Source of the DNA: Epiperipatus broadwayi
Lineage: Eukaryota; Onychophora; Udeonychophora; Euonychophora; Peripatidae
DNA: 64,000 bases
Assembly: GCA_028023455.1 (NCBI GenBank)
Contig: JAQFVV010006311.1
Span: 1,180,001-1,244,000 of the forward strand
Reading direction: 5' to 3'
How positions within the stretch are numbered: position 1 is the stretch's first letter; every line of letters starts with the position of its first letter. A program made the translations under genes and the position numbers. The notes below the pieces were generated by a model. That model did not search any database. It saw only the letters and a list, made by a program, of their open reading frames with translations, and was not told the DNA's origin. Positions 24,518 through 36,139 of the stretch are shown here, piece after piece.

Positions 24518-26147
24518 CAGTGTTTCCCAACCTTTTTTGGCTTGCGTACCATTTGGTAGTACATCATGCTAAATTGTACCACTTCATAAAAATGATTGTA
24601 TTTTGTGAAATTTGTTATTGTGAGTGTGTTATTTTATTTGCATTATAAATATTATAGGGTGACCATGTGTGTATTCACATCTCATAATGAGACAAATTAC
24701 ATTGAAACATGCCTAAATGTCATGCCAGATTATAAACTCACTGAAATTATAAACTCACGGTAACATATGTATGTGTTTGTCCAAAGTTTCATATTTTTTC
24801 CAAAATAATTTATTAAAGATTACATTATTACATTAAAGGTTATTTGGTACATATTTTGTTCAAAGTGTTTTCTCATTCCTTCATTTGGTTTTTCCGAATT
24901 TGAGACTGTTTTCTCTTTTTCGGAGCATCTTGCTATTGGTTGGGCCATGGAGAGGATAAATCCAGCATATCCCAAGTCATGGTAAAAATAATCTCAGGGG
25001 TTATCAGGCTATCTCTTGTTCTTGTTTTCTTTATATTGTTCAGCATGAAGTTAATAGGATTACAATTTTGATGATCAAATACTAGCTTACATCTAGTAAT
25101 CCACAATAGATGATCAAGAATTAATGATAGTCTAATTTCTGGCTATGATCCTTTTCTGATACATTCTTTCAAATTAAATAATTTAGATTGATTTGCCTTG
25201 ATCCGACTCATTATTTATCTACTATTTTGTCATATTTCGTTTACTAATAAATGGTTTTAATAAAAACACAAAATTATAAAAAACCAATTAGTATATTTTC
25301 TTATCATAATCAAATATTTTTATAAAATAAATTTAATGAGATCTTTGTGCTTGTTTCGAACAACATAATTTTTTGAAATTTGGTTCAAAAGATGCAAGGT
25401 ATACCCTTAAGTCTACAGCTGCGTTCAATTTGCTTCGATACTTATTTTTTTTAAAAATATATGAAGAAAAAGTTCTTCCGACTAATTCCGTACTAGTAGT
25501 AAACGGTAATAATAATTTAAGAGCTTTCTCAAAAAGTTGTTCATATTTTTTAATGTTTAACCAAAAATTAATTAGATTGTATCGTTTGAATTCTATTTGT
25601 AAAGTTCTGTCACATGATAATTCTATTAAATTTTCTTTATCCTTTATTGATAATGATCTAGCTTTTTTTAAATTTTCTGCATAGAAGGGGTTTGAAATCC
25701 AATTACCATTTGGGTTTTCGGGTTTGGAAAATATTCCATGAAAGACAATTTTAATCCTGTTAAATGTGCTATTATATTTTCTCGTATATCTCGAGACAGA
25801 CTAACCTTATTTTCAAACAAAAAAATATGTAAAGTTTCGAATACTTCCAGTTGATTGTTTTCGATACTTATATATATATATTACTGTTTCCGAAAATTTT
25901 ATTTCTTAATCATACTTTCAATTTTATCATTAGCATTAAAGATCGTTATCGACTGTACATATTAACAACTTTACTGTATAATATTGTTAATTGAAATAAT
26001 TTTTATGAATTATAGGAAAAAACGTTTCTATATTTTTATGATTTAATTTTTTTTTTATGTCCGCCATTACTGATTATTTTTCGTGTACCACCAACCAACA
26101 ACTCGCGCACCACCAGTGGTACGCGTACCACAGGTTGGGAAACACTG
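24518..26147 (-). mobile_element. hAT transposon (ZBED5-like group), 1,630 bp, internally deleted
   Basis: Both ends carry the perfect 16-bp terminal inverted repeat CAGTGTTTCCCAACCT, followed by imperfect similarity (GCGTACCA). The flanks are 8-bp target-site duplications typical of hAT elements: CTATAAAC at 24,510-24,517 and CCATAAAC at 26,148-26,155, with one mismatch. The interior encodes only the C-terminal part of the transposase on the minus strand. The element is too short for a full transposase, so it is a deleted copy. Confidence 0.92.
25333..25870 (-). pseudogene. hAT transposase C-terminal fragment (ZBED5-like)
   Basis: About 130 codons end at the stop 25,335-25,333. The frame has the hAT dimerisation/C-terminal block: FWLNIKKYEQL, LLPFTTSTELVGRTFSS (normally LPFPTTYLCE-GFS), KYRSKLNAAVDLRVYLAS and the terminal KQAQRSH. 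Upstream another stretch (FETLHIFLFENKV... HLTGL) aligns with the family but lies in a different frame, so at least one frameshift sits near 25,730. The BED zinc finger and the catalytic core are missing. These transposases cut and paste DNA in the nucleus; this one cannot be active. Confidence 0.85.
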
Positions 26148-26155
26148 CCATAAAC

Positions 26156-27073
26156 AATTAATAGTAATTTTTAAGTACAATTATTTTATATAGAAATAAT
26201 TTAATGTGCTTTAGATGCCATAAACCAGAATACATAATCTCTAATTGTACTGTTAAAAACTAGGACAAGTATAACAAGTTTAAAAGACAACATTAATCCT
26301 GAAAAACACAAGCCAATGTAGTCTCATTTCTGTCATAATTAACTTTAGCTAAATATAATTTTGTTCATTTAAGAACCTAAAATTAATGAAGTATGTGCAC
26401 TTGATAGTATAAAAATATAGGTAAAAATATTGATCTAACTCTGTATGCAGGTGAAATTCTTACATTTGACATCCATCCTCTGAACACTCAAATTTAATGT
26501 GATTATACAATTTGATTTTGAAAAATTGACTGCTCTATTTCAAGCAAATAATCTTTTTGATAAAAGCTTTAATTTCCTTTTAGTGAAATTATATGTCATC
26601 CAGATTATCTGCAGAAGTGGAAATTTAAAATCTTAGTCATAAATTGATTAAAATTGTAATAATTATTAACAAGATCTCAATGGTAAAAGTAAGATTTATT
26701 ATTTAATTTCTCTATCCCCAATATAGAGATATTGATATACTTATCAAAATGAAAGTAAATTGTAAAACTATGCAATCATTTGTTTATTCAAATTCAAAAG
26801 TCATTCAGAGTAGAATACATAGACTAATAATTAGCACAAAAGCTTTTAAGTGAATTTAAATATTATTTATGCAAATCACTGCAATTGCAACTTTCTTTAC
26901 ACAGTAGTCATAGTTATATTTCACTTGTAATTATCATAAGAATACAAAGATTTAGTTCATTAAAATGTTCATTTCTGGCCACATATAAAAAAATTAAACA
27001 AACACCAGCTTGTCCCCAATGCTATAATTAAAATTCTGTCAGAATTTCTTTATTATAATACAATGTTAATAAA
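26156..27073. other. AT-rich DNA, nothing recognised
   Basis: No supportable gene. Confidence 0.5.
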
Positions 27074-27463
27074 ATCTATAAAATGTATCTTTTCTCTTTC
27101 TAAATCAACCCTTCAAACAAAACATTTAACAAATCTCTTTTTTAAATATAACTTTAAGGACACATAAGATATCATTCAAGATTTAAAATCCTGTTCTAAT
27201 CATTTTATTATAATAACATATTCATCAATATTTTCATTATCAGACAAACAATTGCATAAATATTTAATAAATCTATAAAATGTATCTTTTCTCTCTCTAA
27301 ATCAACCCTTCAAACAAAACATTTAACAAATCTCTTTTTTAAATATAACTTTAAGGACACATAAGATATCATTCAAGATTTAAAATCCTGTTCTAGTCAT
27401 TTTATTATAATAACATATTCATCAATATTTTCATTATCAGACAAACAATTGCATAATATTTAA
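27074..27463. repeat. 197-bp tandem duplication
   Basis: 27,074-27,270 and 27,271-27,463 differ at only about three positions plus a terminal A. A very recent duplication of non-coding DNA at the edge of the RTE remnant. Confidence 0.95.
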
Positions 27464-27479
27464 TCGCACCAAAATGCTC

Positions 27480-28700
27480 TATTGATGATTAACTATCATT
27501 CTTAATATTATCTCCAACTCAACCATTGTGGTAGATTTGGATATATTTATTTTTATTCCAAACTGTCTACAAATAGATTAATGCCATTTATCACTTTTAT
27601 AAACATATTTTCAATAATTGTGATTATTGTCATATTATCAGCAACTCAAATGCAATAAAGTTTTCCTTTCACAGCTCCATCCACCTTAAAACAACACTCA
27701 CATAGAAATTCATCTAAATAAATAAAAACTAAGCAGGAGACAAAAAACATTAATGGCTTTCATTTCTTTCTATATCTACTTCTTTAAAAATGCTATTTAA
27801 CCTTATAAAATATTTTGATTCACACTGAAATTTCTTAATAGTAATTTCTCTTGCTAATTTATGTTTTTCCTCTTCAGAATAATCTAACATAAATATATAA
27901 TTTTTTGTTCAAATGCCTTTTCTAGATTAATAAACCAATTATTAACACTCTTTTATTTCATTAATAATACCCATCATTTCAAATGTATCTCTAATACTTC
28001 TATTCTTTGTAAATACAAACTGCTTTTCAAATATCAGCATAGCTAAACTTTTAATTATATATCCACTCAATACTTTCAACAGTCTTCATTGCTTAATCTC
28101 TTATTGCATTAAGATTTTTTAACAAAAAAATAATAACTGCTAAAAAAAAAAACATTTATTGGAAATTCTTATGAGTTATAAATTGAATTATATGCATCAG
28201 CTAATTTTTTACCATTCATTTTTGCTCTGAATTTTTAAATAAGATAATTGAATTTTGCATTATTAGACTTTATCTCAACTGTACTTTTTACAATCATATT
28301 CTACATTATTTAAAAAACTTTATTATTCTTTTCTCAAATCTTATTTATTATATATATTCTTATTATTTTTGCTTTATCTTCACAATTCTGCTTTTTCTTT
28401 CCAAATGATATATATTTTTTATAATACTGTGTAATTTTTTATACTTCTGTAATCAAGCTATTCCTTTTCTAACCATTATTTTCTAGCTCTGTCTATCGCA
28501 TGTCTCAAGTCATTGCTATTATTTTATACATTCTAATTAGTTTAATATTTTTCTTTATTAATCAACTTGGATGTTCTTAGAGTTAATGTGACACTTTATT
28601 TGCTTTTTTTTTACTTTTCATATGATCTATTTTATCTGTGTGATACATTCCCTTAATTATGTTTGAGTATTTCCCACCTTTCATTTCTATTTACATTCTA
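27480..28700 (-). mobile_element. RTE-type LINE remnant, reverse transcriptase
   Basis: Read downward on the minus strand with many stops and frameshifts, the order of RTE reverse-transcriptase blocks is visible. There is a linker with ARK-WLEKE near 28,490-28,440, then a degenerate QFGF-x-GRSTRD block (near 28,020-27,980), NLEKAFEQ (the AFD block with Asp lost) near 27,930-27,900, and further on FKVDGAVKG (near 27,690) and ISKSTTMVE (near 27,530). Dead and old; the protein C-terminus, as in the copy at 1-472, is not seen here. Confidence 0.65.
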
Positions 28701-29050
28701 TTAAATATGAAAAAAAAATTCTATTGTTTAGAACTGAGTCCTGATAAAGTCTTAGAGCATTATCTACAAAAGTCTTTACAATTGGATTTGAGTTTCACTC
28801 ACTATTTTAATGCTGCAAAGAAAGAAATTTTAATATAAAGACTAAAATAATTTGAATTTCAGTATGTAACACAAGAATTAAATACAGAATATTTTATATG
28901 ATTTCTTTTAAAAACTTACACAAATTATAAAAGAGCAAATATTTTTCAGCTGATCCACCCTATTGAAAATCATTAAGAACCAAACTTCTTAATTTTTTAA
29001 ACTGTGGTCTAAGCAATATGCGCACATGAATTCTTATTGTTATTCCTAAA

Positions 29051-29101
29051 CTTATTCTGAAATAATATATATATATATATATATATATTATTTCAGAATA
29101 A

Positions 29102-29137
<36 letters not shown>
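29051..29137. repeat. Perfect 52-bp hairpin plus (TA)n
   Basis: CTTATTCTGAAATAAT at 29,051-29,066 is exactly inverted at 29,087-29,102 around a TA run; a second TA run follows at 29,103-29,137. Confidence 0.95.
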
Positions 29138-29140
<3 letters not shown>

Positions 29141-29569
29141 ACCAGAAATAGGACTAATCATTGCAACTTTCACAGAGTCACACATAAAGCAGATAATAAC
29201 GGAGATGACCTAAAAAAGGTTGTATTTCCCAATCATCTCCCAAAAATCAACAGTAGTGATTTGAAATAATTTTATCACTCAAAAATAATTTAATCTAAAT
29301 AAAAAGGTGTGCATTTCAGCCTTTATTAGGGTGCCATGCTGAATGAATCAATTTCAAATACATTAGTTTCTCAATTCATGATAACATTCAGCATTTTCTC
29401 AGGGGTTAAATATTGTAATTATTATTATTTTCTTTTGATGAACATGGAAATGATAAGTGCTATTGTAAATATTAGATATGCAAGCTGATAGATAAACTGG
29501 CATTAACATCTTGAATTTTAAAAACTAATAATTTATTAAACAGTTACAATTAACTTATGCATATCTACA

Positions 29570-30867
29570 TTTTTAATTATTTTCAAATTTTAACATTAAT
29601 AATTTATATAAATTGAAACACTGTTACAAAGCAGAGGAGTTAATACGGTCAATATTTTTACATATTAACCATATTAATGGTCAGATCGACATTGTTTATA
29701 AATACACAAACAGTGGCCATATTTCAAGACCATTGTACTTCTTTTACAACTGCTAGAAGCAAAATACTTCTCCTGTGGATATTTTTATTTATACTAGGGA
29801 TAAATTCCCTTGGATGCCATCCAGACAATTTGACTGGAATACCCCCAAAAATTTTTACATGCTTCAAGTGCTTGATTCCACAACTAGCTCAAATGAAAAA
29901 AAAACTTACCTAACCTATGCTATCAATACATATTTAAACACAAATAATATATTTTACAAATTTTATCTTTATTAAATGGCATATGGTGATGTATGAAGAG
30001 AAAGAACTTAAGCCAAATTAATATATTAAAACATCATATTTATTTACAAAAAATCATTATACTAAAAATACGAATAAAAAATAAAATTGAATCAAACTAA
30101 TTACGAAGATATTTTGTATAGTTAAGTCTACTTTAACTAGGTAATAAGAATTTATCATTTCTAATTTCACAAAAGTTTATTAACAGATTGAAATATTACC
30201 TCTGTATATCATTTTACATCTAGACTTTGAACTATTTTCTTATATTAACCTAGGTTTTTCTATAGTTTTACTGAAGTGAACACCCCTGTCTTCTTGATAG
30301 TTTATAGGTAATGTCTCAGCAATAGCAGGTCAAATATATTTGTCACACCTCAGGATATTAAATGCACAGGAAATGGATGATGAAAACTGAACAAACTCTC
30401 ATTGCAAGTTTAGCACTGCATGGTGATATTAGGGTGTCTACATAAATAACTATAGATTACTGAAGGACAAACTAAACTTTCTTGATGAAAGAGTCCACAA
30501 AATTCAGCATGTCCTAAGTTAACAGAAATTAATAATAGCAGACTAACAGTAAAATAAATAATAGCAGAATAATTCTAATGAAAATTTAGTATTTTTTATA
30601 CTCTTGATAAATCATTGCCTGACTTCACCCACATCATTAATCAGTTTCAATCTTCCTTTTTTTTCTAATTAGTTAACCTTTTTTTTTATATTTTAATTAC
30701 AACATTTATTACAGTATTGATTATCTAGTCACTTGCATAGATTACTATTTCCAGTAAAACATAACCCCTTCTTGATTAGACAATTTACAAAATTATTTTA
30801 GTCTTTGATTAGATCATATTTTTTCTCTAATTAAATAATTTTAAAGAATAATTCTGTACAATCATTT
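29570..30867. other. Unassigned part of the 3.3 kb insert
   Basis: Absent from S1 copy 2. Two overlapping open frames at 29,677-29,913 and 29,775-29,975 (78 and 66 codons) have no family I recognise. The rest is AT-rich. Confidence 0.35.
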
Positions 30868-31323
30868 ATCACATGATCACATTTCCTATACTAGCACATA
30901 AATTGTTGATAAACAGAGCCAAACTCTCCATACAGTATTGCCACCTGTGCTAAACAGAGTAATCAATGGATGCCAGAAGGCTTGTGCATAAAATCCCTAT
31001 CTAATGCCTACTCATCCAATATCCCCAGACTAGTTTCTGGCTTGTGGCCTTTGTCAGTGAGGAGCTTTGGATCTGAGAGCACTGCATCTAACTCTTAGGA
31101 TCTAATGCAACCCTCTAGCAACCACCTTTTATCTCTACTTAATTACAAAACTATGAGAATGAAATTGAAAACATGAAAAATATTTTCAATCTAAGCTCAA
31201 TAGCTTATATAGTCATATGGGTCTGAACTCAGTTCAGCACCCATACATTTTGGTGTCTTTGGCTCTTTTACAACCATAGCCACCACTATCCTATTAGGCA
31301 GGATTGATGTTAAACCATTAAGC
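30868..31323 (-). mobile_element. Hammerhead-bearing unit (retrozyme-like), monomer 1
   Basis: A 456-bp unit starting ATCACATGATCAC, repeated directly by monomer 2. Because the ribozyme is on the minus strand, the unit's sense strand is minus. There is no ORF. It contains AACTCTCCATACAGTATTGCC, AATCAATGGATGCCAGAAGG, the ribozyme at 31,014-31,072, and a 180-bp 'CAATAGCTTATATAGTCATA...CCTATTAGGCAGG' segment not found in the solitary foldback copies. Unit length and the one-ribozyme-per-unit layout match retrozymes. No protein-coding capacity, so mobilisation would need enzymes in trans. Confidence 0.7.
31014..31072 (-). ncRNA. Hammerhead ribozyme B2, core mutated
   Basis: Same fold as B4, but the core reads CTGACAA instead of CTGACGA (invariant G8 to A). 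GAAA, the CTAG stem III and GUC remain. Predicted inactive. Confidence 0.8.
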
Positions 31324-31763
31324 ATCACATGATCACATTTCCTATACTAGCACATAAATTGTTGATAAACAGAGCAAAACTCTCCATACAGTATTGCCAC
31401 CTGTGCTACACAGAGTAATCAATGGATGCCAGAAGGCTTGTGCATAAAATCCCCTAATGCCTACTCATCCAATATCCCCAGACTAGTTTCTGGCTTGTGG
31501 CCTTTGTTAGTGAGGAGCTTTGAATCTGAGAGCACTGCATCTAGATCTTAGGATCTAATGCAACCCTCTAGCAACCACCTTTTATCTCTACTTAACTACA
31601 AAACTATGAGAATGAATTTGAAAACACAAAAAATATTTTCAATCTAAACTCAATAGCTTATATAGTCATATGGGTCTGAACTTAGTTCAGCACCCATACA
31701 TTTTGGTGTCTTTGGCTCTTTTACAACCATAGCCACCACTATCCTATTAGGAAGGATTGGTTG
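31324..31763 (-). mobile_element. Hammerhead-bearing unit, monomer 2
   Basis: Direct repeat of monomer 1, above 95% identical by eye, ending near 31,763 where an inverted copy begins. The ribozyme-to-ribozyme distance from monomer 1 is 453 bases (cut sites 31,481/31,480 and 31,028/31,027 on the minus strand). Confidence 0.7.
31467..31525 (-). ncRNA. Hammerhead ribozyme B3, core mutated
   Basis: Core reads CTAACAA (G5 and G8 both changed to A). GAAA and GUC are retained. Distal stem I also has one change (TTGAAT on the plus strand). Predicted inactive. Confidence 0.8.
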
Positions 31764-32219
31764 GTAGAGGGTTGCATTAGATCCTAAGATCTAGATGCAG
31801 TGCTCTCAGATCCAAAGCTCCTCACTGATGAAGGCCACAAGCCAGAAACTAGTCTGGGGATATTGGATGAGTAGGCATTAGATAGGGATTTTATGCACAA
31901 GCCTTCTGGCATCCATTGATTACTCTGTGTAGCACAGGTGGCAATACTCTATGGAGAGTTTTACTCTGTTTATCAACAATTTATGTGCTAGTATAGGAAA
32001 TGTGATCATGTGATGCTTAATGATTTAACACCAATCCTGCCTAATAGGATAGTGGTGGCTATGATTGTAAAAGAGCCAAAGACACCAAAATGTATGGGTG
32101 CTGAACTGAGTTCAGACCCATATGACTATATAAGTTATTGAGCTTAGATTGAAAATATTTTTTGTGTTTTCAATTTCATTCTCATAGTTTTGTAGTTAAG
32201 TAGAGATAAAAGGTGGTTT
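31764..32219 (+). mobile_element. Hammerhead-bearing unit, monomer 3 (inverted)
   Basis: Inverted copy of monomers 1-2 whose sense strand is plus, with an intact ribozyme at 31,810-31,868. Together with the ribozyme of the next monomer it defines a 456-nt segment (31,855-32,310) with cleavage sites at both ends. Monomers 2 and 3 form a palindrome centred near 31,762. Confidence 0.75.
31810..31868 (+). ncRNA. Hammerhead ribozyme B4, type I, complete core
   Basis: All expected parts are present in order. Stem I 5' strand: ATCCAA (31,810-31,815), internal loop AGCT, CCTCA (31,820-31,824). Core CTGATGA (31,825-31,831). Stem II GGC/GCC closing loop CACAA, with A-A at its base. GAAA (31,845-31,848). 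A four-base self-complementary stem III, CTAG. Cleavage triplet GTC ending at 31,854. Then TGGGG pairs with CCTCA (one G-U), loop ATA, and TTGGAT (31,863-31,868) pairs with ATCCAA. A self-cleaving RNA would cut between 31,854 and 31,855. The A-A at the stem II base and the minimal stem III may lower monomer activity; short stem III type I hammerheads are known from PLEs, Sm-alpha and retrozymes. Confidence 0.85.
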
Positions 32220-32440
32220 CTAGAGGGTTGCATTAGATCCTAAGATCTAGATGCAGTGCTCTCAGATCCAAAGCTCCTCACTGACGAAGGCCACAAGCCA
32301 GAAACTAGTCTGGAGATATTAGATGAGTAGGCATTAGATAGGGATTTATGCACAAGCCTTCTGGCATCCATTGATTACTCTGTTTAGCACAGGTGGCAAT
32401 ACTGTATGGAGAGTTTTGCTCTGTTTATCTACAATTATTT
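32217..32440 (+). mobile_element. Hammerhead-bearing unit, monomer 4 (partial)
   Basis: Direct repeat of monomer 3, truncated near 32,440 just after the CTCTGTTTATC motif. Contains the ribozyme at 32,266-32,324. Confidence 0.75.
32266..32324 (+). ncRNA. Hammerhead ribozyme B5, type I, complete core
   Basis: CTGACGA at 32,281-32,287, stem II GGC/GCC, GAAA at 32,301-32,304, CTAG, then TC ending at 32,310. Stem I has one mismatch in each of its two helices relative to B4 (TGGAG and TTAGAT). Catalytic core intact; cut expected between 32,310 and 32,311. Confidence 0.82.
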
Positions 32441-32850
32441 ACATTACAATTCTCTTGTTCATTTTTTATAATTAATATTTTTAGTTTAAATTATTTCACC
32501 AAGTAACTTTGTAATCTTTAAATTATCTTTACACAATTAGTTTTCTTTTATCTCATAATATTTTAAGTTTTGTACTTTTATTTAAAAGAACAGATAAGCC
32601 ATTTCTTTTAAATACCAAAATTAAAATTCTTAAACAGCATTATACTTAAATTATGTTTTCCCTCTTCCACTTTTTTTCTTTCATTTTAACTTGAGATTCA
32701 GATAGTTTTATTTTTCTTTTGTTTACTTCTGACTTTTGATCTATTAGAAACTCTCTTTATTATATTTATTAAACTGACAGTTTTTTCATTAAAAATAATA
32801 CATTATTATTATATATTTTTGTCTGAATATCTCATGTAACATGCATATTT
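32441..32850. other. AT-rich DNA, end of the 3.3 kb insert
   Basis: Nothing recognised. Confidence 0.4.
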
Positions 32851-33908
32851 ACATATTTGTAACAATAAACACACACACAAAATTAAAAACAATTATTTTA
32901 GAATACATTCATATACTAGCTAAGCATATTAAATTGAATAGATAAAAGTAATTTAGCAACTAGTACATATAAAATATATTCTAATAAAGTAATCAGATTA
33001 TACTGACTTATTTAGGCCTTTTATATATATTGTTTTTTAAAAGTTTCAAAATGAATATTCTTACCATGGTATTTTTATTTTTAGAACTTCCATTTATGAT
33101 CAGAATGGGGAAAACACATGATGTTTTTTTAATTTGTTTCATTTTAAATATTCCATTAAAAAAAACAACAAAGGCACATATTCTTCTATTGGAATTATAT
33201 TGAATCCAAAGTTATTGTATTAAATTCAACTACATGTAGTTTTCAGAAGACAGCTGTATGATTATGGGTGAATTAACACATTTTAGATTATTTAGCATTG
33301 CATGTTCTCTGACTGTATTAACAAATAATCCTTGTATTTCACAAAGCAAATGTTCTGTTTGTGGCAAGGAAGATTAATATTTCATAAATTACAGCAGCAT
33401 AATTTTTCAAACAGCAATATATTTTTCAGCCATGTTAGAGATCACAAAGTGAAAAGTTTCTTTTTCTATTTCCAAGAATCAGAAAACTGATTTTTTCCTT
33501 ATAATCCTTAGTTCAGACTAATGAAAAAAATGTCCCCTCCTTTTAATCTCTCTTTTATCAATTCTTTTTTTTAAATTAAAAATATACAATAGATTTATAA
33601 TTAAAAGTACATAGTAAATTGGAAACTTTTTCTTATCTTTTAATTACCAATACTAACCAGATTTGTAGATTCACTTTTGTTATCTGCAAATCTAATCAAC
33701 TTAACTTTTTTTAAAAGAAAAATATTATTTCATGTTTTTTTTTAAATTTAAGCAATCTTACATGCACTTTATTTATTAAAATTCATTTTAATAAATGATA
33801 TAAGTTTTATTTATCTTTATTTGTTTATTAAATCCAAGTAAAATGCTTTTATATATACCTCACCCATACCTCATCCATGCACACACATATATATATATAT
33901 GCACATTG

Positions 33909-35179
33909 TAATTTCAAATTTATTTCACCATTAATAAATATGTAAGAGTTAATATGATTGACACACATGGTGAAATTAAAATTCTTTAGTTCAAATAATT
34001 ATTCCTCATGGCTAAGCACTTTCAGAGATTCCTTCTCCATATTCGTAGCCTTCAACTATAATAATTTATGCAAATCTATGCAAGTTTATTATACCAAAAT
34101 TCCAAGAACAGACATCTGGAATAATTTATTGCAGATACGTAGATGACATTTTCATCACTGCACCTAAATACTAATCATAATAGCCATTCAAAATGAATTG
34201 CAAACACATACCAACCTAATATTTAATTGCACAGATGAGAATGAATTAAATAGAATTAATTACCTGGATTTAATAATACAGAGGATGTCCATAGGCTTTA
34301 ATTACAGTATGAAAGTCAAACCATTGCACATTAGAGAGTACGTCCATACCAAATCTAAAATTTCAAGAGCCCACAAATTAGCAGGGCTGTCTGCCTTTTT
34401 ATTCCAGAATTACCATTTGTGCAAATACAAAGAAGAAAAAATAAGAAATATCAACCAATACGTTAATGATCTAATAAAAGTTGGTTATGATTACATAACC
34501 TTCAATAAAAGTATCAGAACATTCTATGAAAATATAAACAAACCAAACAAAGATAAGAAACAACATATATGTCTGCCATACATACCTAATGTCTCAAGAG
34601 AAATAATCAAAAAATTACAGGGTGAATTTAAAGTTTTTTGAACCCCTCCCAACTCCAATAGAATGATTAATAATTCCAAGGACAAGATAGACCTACAAAT
34701 AACACCACATGTAGTATATTGAATGACATGCCCTTGGGCAAACTGTGAAGCTGTATACTATGGCAAAACTTGGGCCACTATAATGAACATAATTGCTCAA
34801 CACAAATATTTATACAAAAGGATGTTGAGCAGGAATGAATGTAGCTCAGTGTTCGTGGACCACTAGAAGGTGGCTAATTATGAATTTGAACCTGCAAATG
34901 CTACAATAATTTTTACTGAAAGGAATGATATCAAGAGGAAAATTAAGGAGGCATGGTTTATAGCAAGATATATAAATGCAATAAACAGAAAAGATACATA
35001 CTTTTCTATTTCGAAAAGATGGACTATATGAATGAACTTGCATAGATTTGCATAAATTATTATAGTTGAAGGCTATGAAAATGGAGAAGGAATCTCTGAA
35101 AGCTATTAGCCATGAGGAATAATTATTTAAATTAAAGAATTTTAATTTCACAATATGCATCAAGCGTATTAACTCTTAC
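33909..35179 (+). mobile_element. Penelope-like element, 1,271 bp, 5'-truncated, with 14-bp target-site duplication
   Basis: The flanks ATATATGCACATTG (33,895-33,908 and 35,180-35,193) are identical, and the paralogous site near 39,170-39,185 lacks the insert. Inside, on the plus strand: the reverse-transcriptase catalytic block RYVDDIFITA near 34,130-34,160; the C-terminal RT region with FNC, YLDLII and HKLAGLSAF (34,198-34,641); then across frameshifts a GIY-YIG endonuclease (VVYCMTCPWANCEAVYYGKT near 34,712-34,770, and a tail with NDIKRKIKEAWFIARYINAIN ending near 35,030). The ends at about 33,950-34,090 and 35,030-35,170 are inverted repeats of each other, as PLE copies often show. PLEs use target-primed reverse transcription; this copy has stops and is inactive. 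Confidence 0.88.
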
Positions 35180-35300
35180 ATATATGCACATTGAAAATAA
35201 TATTTTAAATTAAAAAAAAACTTTAAATAATTTTAACAATTCAATACATGCTTTCTATATTAGCCATATATGCTGAGTGGCCATTATATTACCCCTACTT

Positions 35301-36139
35301 AAAAAAATGAGATAATAAAAATAAATATTTTATTTCTCATTTCATCATTTCTACATCTTATTCTAATAGTGTGGTTTTCTTCCCTCTTTCACATTTTCTG
35401 ACAGATTAAACAAGTAAATTACTCATAGAAGTTTTTATCACAAATGCTATACCATTGAATTTCTGCTATCTCATGGATTCTTGTCCACATTGGTTAACTA
35501 CCTGCATAATTACATAAAAATAAGTTTATTTGAGACACCAACTTGAGGTATAGCAAAATAATACCTGATCACAAATACAATAGAAGTTAGGAAATATATT
35601 TAACCCTCACATTTGCACTGGGACTGTGCGACAAATGTAGCCTTATAATATTTATATATTTACGAATCGTACAAAAAATAGACCAACTATCACTGATTGA
35701 GATATACAGACAAAATCACTATATCTCTACTGGGTCATTTCCCTTAAAAACAAAAGATGTGGCTTCATTATAAATTATCATCATTCATGACAAGGATCTA
35801 CACTTCCAATCTAGCACAGACATCAACCCAATAAGATAAAGCACTCATGACTTACATGAATCTTTCAAATGAACACAGAGATTAGCATAATATTTGTTTT
35901 TTATTTTCATAATTGAATACCTTCAATAATAGAGCATTGTTTTTCCATTTATGCCACCATAAGTTGTACTTAAAAAAGCTTGAAGCACTTGTTATCTATA
36001 GATATTCTAAAAGTCATTACATAAATTTAAAAAAATCATTGCATGAAATATTGTCAAAATCATTAATATCAAACACTATAACCTTAATTTAAAACAAATT
36101 CTTTATCATTTTTATTAGGTCTGGGATCATCAACATTTT
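35301..36139. other. AT-rich DNA, nothing recognised
   Basis: No supportable gene. Confidence 0.5.

Larger units (their letters stand above)
29140..35300. repeat. Segmental duplication S1, copy 1 (interrupted)
   Basis: Matches copy 2 at 37,765-39,305 in three pieces: about 29,140-29,555, 32,850-33,908 and 35,180-35,295. The interruptions are the 29,556-32,850 block and the PLE 33,909-35,179. Landmarks include TTTTAAAAACTAATAATTT, TTTCAAAATGAATATTCTTA, and AACAATTCAATACATGCTT just after the PLE. Identity about 85% by eye. No coding sequence is recognised in the duplicated DNA. Confidence 0.85.

Noticed and set aside
30868-32440. Regularly spaced repeats considered as a CRISPR array
   Set aside because: The repeats are ~455 bp long, partly inverted and have no spacers; this is animal DNA with ribozyme units.
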